This document shows positions 11,601 through 64,000 of a stretch of DNA of 64,000 bases, in pieces (positions within the stretch are counted from its first letter, which is position 1; every line of letters begins with the position of its first letter). Origin of the DNA: Casuarius casuarius (lineage: Eukaryota > Chordata > Aves > Casuariiformes > Casuariidae); the NCBI GenBank assembly GCA_003342895.1, contig PTFA01000280.1, positions 722,249-786,248 of the forward strand, read 5' to 3'. Both the position numbers and the translations under genes were made by a program. A model generated the notes under the pieces. That model ran no database searches. It was given only the letters and a program-made list of their open reading frames with translations, and was not told the DNA's origin.

Positions 11601-13770
11601 GAATGGGGTTGAAACCGATGCAGCTCTGGCTGCTGCTGTAACCACTGGCTTCGGGGAAAGTTGTGTGTGAGGTGGGCCAGACTCACGGACAGCATTAGGA
11701 AGGGCTGTTGCCTGCCTGACTCCGTGTGGCTGTTAGAGCGCTCTTGAATATGCTTTACTCTGAAACAAATATTGCCGCTGCTAGAGCGAGGCACCAGACA
11801 AGCAGTGGACCAGCCAGAGCCCTTTTAGCCTTTTTGTTTTTAAGGTGACGCAGAAAGGAAGTGATGTCTGCTTTTTTTGACGTTTCCTTCATTAGCATTT
11901 GAGAGTTAATCAGATGTTTAAGTTCTGAGGACTGACTGAATAACTGCAAGCTAACAGTTGTCTTATGCTTACTGCATCTTCTGCTAAGTAGGTAGGTTAC
12001 CTAGGATTACGACTTTTCTCTGATGTTGTCTGCCGCTTTTCTATGCAAGGCGAGTATTTAAGCTAGGGGAAATGTTACTTAAACGTACTACTTCAAAAAA
12101 TATTCGCGCCTAGGAAAGGGAAATAAATGACTCTTCATGCCTTGTTTTAAAGCATAGAATTAGTTACATTTCTCTAAAAAATTTAAGATGCTAACACTGC
12201 AACTGCCTTTTCCATAGAAGTGTGTTGAAATACCATTTTTCTTGTTGTTAGAATGGCAGAATAAATACAGCAGCTGTGTATTTTAAAACTTGTTAATAAA
12301 ATCCTGGTACATTTACATAAATGACAACATTAATGTACAAATAACAAAGCATATAATATTACAGCAGCAAAAGAGAACCTACATTTTTGTACAGACAGCT
12401 GGAGCAGCTACTTGAAAATATTTTCCAAGATAAAGCCTTTTGTGCTATTTTTCAGGCAGACCAGTGATCATCTTGAAACACCTCTAATGGCTTTCTGATA
12501 ATAAATAGGGTTATTGAAGCTGGTGATCTTGAAAAGTGTATGTGTAGCTAAAACACAAACTGGAGCGTGCTCTGACCAATTTCTTTGTCTGTCATTACTG
12601 ATCCTAGACTAATTCTTCTCCTTGCATGCAATGTGCCTGTGATGCAGAATCCTTTAGGGATGAGGGGATGCCAGATTTTGACAGATCTGCTGGGAGATGC
12701 TGTAGTTTGCTCTCCTTCCCTTCATCTACCCAAACCATGTCTGCGCCTTATATTGGAACTTGGGCCCAGCTGAGACTCCTTCTTCTGATGTACTTAGTTA
12801 CAATATTGACATTTAAATTTCCAAGAAGCAGTAGTTCTACATTGGAAACTCTATCTCCTCTTCTCCTTCACCCACCCGTAACCAATAAAAAGCATCTTAG
12901 CAAATGTGCTTGGTACATGCTAACAAAGACCAGTGGGAATTTTCAAAAGTCTTTTAAGCTATTGGTGAGAGCAAGGTGCGTGTTTCTGTGCAACTAACTG
13001 CCTTCCTAAGGTTGTCACAAAACTGTATATTGAATCTCCTAAGTCTCTTAAGTCAGCTAGAAAAAGGCCTAAATGAGTCATTTTTGAACAGAAATATCTG
13101 TCCACAGTGAGGAAAGGAAAAATATCAATCTTAAATGCAATGCCTCAACCTGAATGCAAGTGCTTGCAGCTTACCTCTGGGATGGGGTTAGCTGTGCACT
13201 ATGCGCCGTTCCCCCTGAGGTAGCATAGCTGTGGAAACAGTATCATTCCACGGATGGGGATGTGGAAGCAGAGGACTAGAGCTGGAAATAGAGGTCAGAA
13301 TTTCTGATCCCAGCTAGCTCTGGAGAGAGAGAACAAAGCATCAAGCTGTCTGTTCCCCATGGTTTTAGGGAGAGTTTATTGCTATTTATGCTATTGGGAC
13401 AGTTTCTTCAGCATAGCAATAGTTCCTACCACACCTGAGTGTTTTAGAAAATGTCTTTTATCGTGTCAGGTCTCACAGATGACATTCACAAGCAGGTTTT
13501 GATAATGAAAATGATTTGGACTATCAAACCTTTATAGTGAAAGGGTAGATGGCCTTTTTTGCAAACTGGATCCAGATTAACAACTAGCACAGTGAAATTA
13601 CCCCAACAATTCTCCCCTCCCTGCCCCAGCTAAAATCTCCAAATTAGGTGCAGAGTGAGTAATTTCAGATTTAGTATTAGTTTCTACTCAGCCTTGGACA
13701 TCTACAGAATCTCTCTCTCAAGGTGCAAACAGTTTAGGGGAAAGCTATGCCAGAGTGTCTTGTCACAGAC
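5680..13770. other. Intergenic region between convergent NAT10 and ABTB2
   Basis: About 8 kb with no supported gene. The open frames here are short, overlap on both strands and match no family I know. GC-rich patches occur near 9230-9700 and 10380-10620. An MIR-like fossil lies at about 11398-11470. A distal AATAAA near 8156 (+) could serve a longer NAT10 transcript. Parts near the right edge may be ABTB2 3'UTR. Confidence 0.6.
11398..11470 (+). mobile_element. MIR-like fossil (sense)
   Basis: TTGGTTCAAATCCTTGCTCT, then AATAAACCTCTGTATCTCTT and ACCTCATAG resemble the tRNA-derived B box and following MIR core. Weak. Confidence 0.35.
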
Positions 13771-13783
13771 ACTGGTGTTTATT
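13375..13783 (-). promoter_or_regulatory. Candidate ABTB2 poly(A) signals (minus strand)
   Basis: TTTATT on the + strand at 13778-13783 and 13375-13380 reads AATAAA on the minus strand. These lie about 520 and 930 nt downstream of the ABTB2 stop. The first is followed on the minus strand by TGTCTGTG, a GU-rich element. Which one is used cannot be decided from sequence. Confidence 0.35.
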
Positions 13784-14305
13784 CCTATAGTGAAGCAGTT
13801 TGTGTACATCAGCCTCTCTATTCAGACAGGTGGCTTGTTGAATGGGCAGTGGTCCATAGGATTAGAAAACACCTTCTATGCAGCGTTTTTTACAAGTAAA
13901 CATGTATGTGTATGAACTAGGTGGCTGTTACGGTGTGTAGACAAACACTTGAGACTACGTATTAGGTGTTAAGCCTAGGTAAATTGCCTCACTGCCCTAT
14001 AGCCCTGTCTTGTGCTTGTTTAAATGGCAGCATTGATCTTCTCTTCAGGTCAGGTTCTCCATTTGCATCCTTAGTTCTTGTTTATGCTGTGACTGTGTTT
14101 CTCTGACACAGCGTGGCACAGAGAAGCCAGCTCCCCCGCTTCAGTGGGACGAGGCGCCATGCCCCTGCCTGTGAGGCCTCTGCGGTAGGGGACTTGCAGC
14201 AAGAACTGATGACTCCAGACAGCGAATGGGAAAGCCACAGCTCTGCCTGATCACGCAGCCCAGTGCAGTTTGAACCAGAGCTTCTGCCGCTGCGTCGTTC
14301 CCGCC
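13765..14305 (-). other. ABTB2: ABTB2 3'UTR (minimum extent, proposed)
   Basis: Sequence downstream of the ABTB2 stop up to the first minus-strand AATAAA (13778-13783) plus a short cleavage allowance. The boundary is inferred and the UTR could extend further left. Confidence 0.4.
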
Positions 14306-61272
<46,967 letters not shown>

Positions 61273-64000
61273 CTGCAGAAAAAGAAAGAATGCAAAAGCA
61301 TCACTTTACTATTCATCCATAATGCTTTTAAGTATGCCTTTTCAGCTAAATAAAATCTCTGACAGCTCAGAGAAATGTCCTTTGTGTGCAAATATTCTTT
61401 ATCCTCCACTAAGCCAACAGCTGCCCTCAAGCTGCCACTTTGCAGGCTGCTGTAAGGGCAATTTATCCTTCTTTCAAATTACAAATTATTAGGTAGAAAA
61501 TACAGAATTAAACACCTCTCGATCACCATGCAATCATAACGATAGCTTTACAAGCGATTTTTCCATCTTGTTTTAATGTCGTCTTTCTTTTCTTTCCAAT
61601 CATATATGCCGGTTTCTTGCCTGCCTAAAAAAACTACTGACACCTTTGTAAAGTGGTTGTTGCCTGAGCCGGGAGCATAGTTTATACAACGCAAAGCAAG
61701 TGGCACCAATACAGATACTTTGTTCTGGTCCTCAGCTTCACCATTTTATGTTACGAGATTATCGTAATCGATCAAATGGGTTATCAGGTTCTACCCTCCT
61801 AGCTAGGCACTTGTGATAGATTAATGACATTCAGTGTAGAAATCTCTTCTTTTAGGGATCTGCTTCTCTCATTCTCACTTTAGCTGCAGGTTTCTCCAGA
61901 ATAACTAGACCTGACTCTCTTATTAAAAAGTCTGTCTTTACTATGCTGATCGTCACAAGCTGTGCCAAAAATTTTCCCTGAGCCTTAAAAGGATTCTCAG
62001 TCCAGGGGCATTCTGAGCTGCTCAGTTCTCTTGGTCTTTGAACTCTAGCAAACCTGCCTCTGTGTCAGAGTACCGGTGGACTCAGTGGAAGGAGGAGGCC
62101 TCTGTTACACAATTTCTGCCAGGAAAGGACTGTAAAGGCTGCAGATTTATAAGAAGTTCACAGAGCAATGACTACAAGCCACCAGCTGTGCAGGGAGCCT
62201 TTAGTCACATAAGGCTGGCGTTTGTGTAACAAGCTTGCTTTGGGCACACCCTCTTTACTCTCCTTTTATTGTGGCGCACTATAAACTCTACATGAGCTTT
62301 GCAATAAAGGCCTCAGACACTACATCTTTAAGTAGTGTGACTGCCATCCCACTGGTATGAATGATTATTATAGATAACTATACATAGCTAGGGTCTGTTT
62401 TTTCCTTGGAAGAATCCTCTGTTGCTTTATGTTCTGCAGTCCCCTAGAAGTCTCACAGGAAATGTTACTCCATTGTGTCCTACAGTTACAATACTGGGAA
62501 AGGATGGAACTGAAATAGTCACCCCCATCTCAAAACTGGTTCCTGAGAAAGTGCCCTGAACTTACCATACGAAATATGAATTATTTCCCCCTCCCTCTGA
62601 AAAGCTGTCTGTTCATTTATGTCTAACAGCAAGAGACAAGCAACCTCCAGCTGAATCCGTGGGGCACTAGTGTTACACAGGTTAGGAAGAAACCTCTACA
62701 AAGCTACTGTATGTCTAAATGTTACAACATCATTAGTGGTTCAGATAGCTGGAGTGTTAAAATTTCAGTTTGCAATGTAAAACCACACCACTTGTTTGTT
62801 GCGTAGTAAATTCAGTTTAATGACCCACTTTGGAATGGAAAAGTCTTCTAATATGTCTGCCTTTCTACTTCAGTAGCTCCTAAATCTTTCTCTAGAATCC
62901 AAACATTTTACAAGAATATCATGACTCCGCTAGCACTGGTACCTACACAGAAGTCTGCATGATTATAGAAGATAGGCATCTGGAATTTAAATTTCCAGCA
63001 CAGCATAAAGTTCCTTCTCCCTTGCACACTCATTCACTCTATTTTTTTGGCAATGTGCAGCAACATTTCCAAAAACAAAAAAAAATCAGTAGGCAATGCA
63101 TCAGGAAATCTATTCACTAGAGGTAATGACCAGAAGCAGGGCCAAAGCAGGGACTGGGAAGAGAGAGAGGAAGCTGTATTCAATCATAGGCCCATGCTAC
63201 AAATGTTCTCTTGTGTTCCAGGATAAATAGAGGTGTGTTAAAGGAATTTGAAAACCTCAAATTAAGGCAGGTTGCAAAATAAATGGCAAAACCCATAAAC
63301 TCCTTGCTAGCCCCTGACATTCATTAGCATTCAGATGGTGGAGTAATGCCAGCAGAAAGTCGCAAGGATAAAGTGGACCAGGAAAACACAAATCATTTTT
63401 GTTTACTTTAAAGGAGCTTTGTAAGTAGTCTAGGAATGGAACATTTCATTTGGTTAGCATTAAAAAAGAAAATTTGATGAAGTTCTTGTTATTGAACTGC
63501 TGTCAGATATTTTTTCTCCATTTTTTGTTAAGTAACCAAAAAACTTTCTCTTGAATATCCTGCACCCTGGACTTTTCCACTGCATAACCGCTAAAAGAGA
63601 ACCCTTTTAGCCATCTGAGGGAGGTGTCACTGCTGTGTTCCATTACAGTACAAGAAAGCCTCCAGAGGTATCTAGACAGAAGTATCCATCTTCCATTGGC
63701 ACTAACACCACTAAATACCAGAAGGCTGGAAAAAACACATCTTAAAAATCTCCAAGGTGAATTAAAGTAATCTAATGAAACAACCTGATTTTCATAAACA
63801 GCACCATGAGACAATTAAATCTTACACAACATTGGCCAAATAGTGTTCACGCTGTAAACAATGGCAACACTCCCACTGACCTCAACAGCAGAGGGACCAG
63901 CTCTCCTACTTCACTGAAATAATCCCATGTTCAGTTACACCTGAAACTTACTCAGTTCGGAGATGCTTCCAACACAAGTTGCCAGGAGAGACTGCTCTAA
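61273..64000 (-). other. ABTB2 intron (partial, to window end)
   Basis: Upstream of the first visible ABTB2 exon. The exon's internal phase requires a further coding exon beyond the window. A chance open frame at 63503-63814 (minus) does not resemble the ABTB2 N-terminus. Confidence 0.75.

Noticed and set aside
63503..63814. 103-codon minus-strand open frame as the missing ABTB2 first exon.
   Set aside because: The sequence does not resemble the ABTB2 N-terminus, and the join phase to the 61062-61272 exon is not supported.

Overview
This is a eukaryotic, vertebrate genomic window, most likely from a bird. Two spliced genes can be read from conserved protein segments with GT/AG splice boundaries. 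The only clear recent-looking transposon is a 5'-truncated CR1 LINE of the avian type. The 64 kb is otherwise repeat-poor, unlike a mammalian locus. Seven isolated N bases are present.

Layout: (1) Positions 1-5010 (+) hold the last four coding exons of NAT10, the RNA cytidine N4-acetyltransferase. They encode about 116 C-terminal residues ending in a lysine-rich tail. A 3'UTR follows, with a poly(A) signal at 5652-5657. (2) About 5.7-13.8 kb is intergenic space between two convergent 3' ends, with no supported gene. (3) Positions 14306-61272 (-) hold fifteen coding exons of ABTB2 (ankyrin repeats plus BTB/POZ). All boundaries join in frame to give 679 codons, about two thirds of the roughly 1,025-residue vertebrate protein. 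The N-terminal first coding exon is not seen and must lie beyond 64000. (4) A 25 kb ABTB2 intron (35750-61061) fills 40% of the window. It holds the CR1, several homopolymers and microsatellites, and old MIR-like fossils, but no nested gene I could support.

The tail-to-tail NAT10/ABTB2 order matches the known vertebrate neighbourhood (human 11p13). It also favours ABTB2 over its paralogue ABTB3. The two genes share no obvious pathway. NAT10 makes ac4C in rRNA, tRNA and mRNA in the nucleolus and nucleus. ABTB2 (BPOZ-2) is a BTB/ankyrin protein thought to act as a cullin-3 substrate adaptor.

I found no convincing novel multi-gene system. The observations most worth checking are a compact CpG-rich block inside an ABTB2 intron (about 26.22-26.64 kb), a 104-bp ABTB2 intron carrying an 18-nt homopolymer next to its acceptor, several in-frame skippable ABTB2 exons, and an open intron-retention extension in NAT10.
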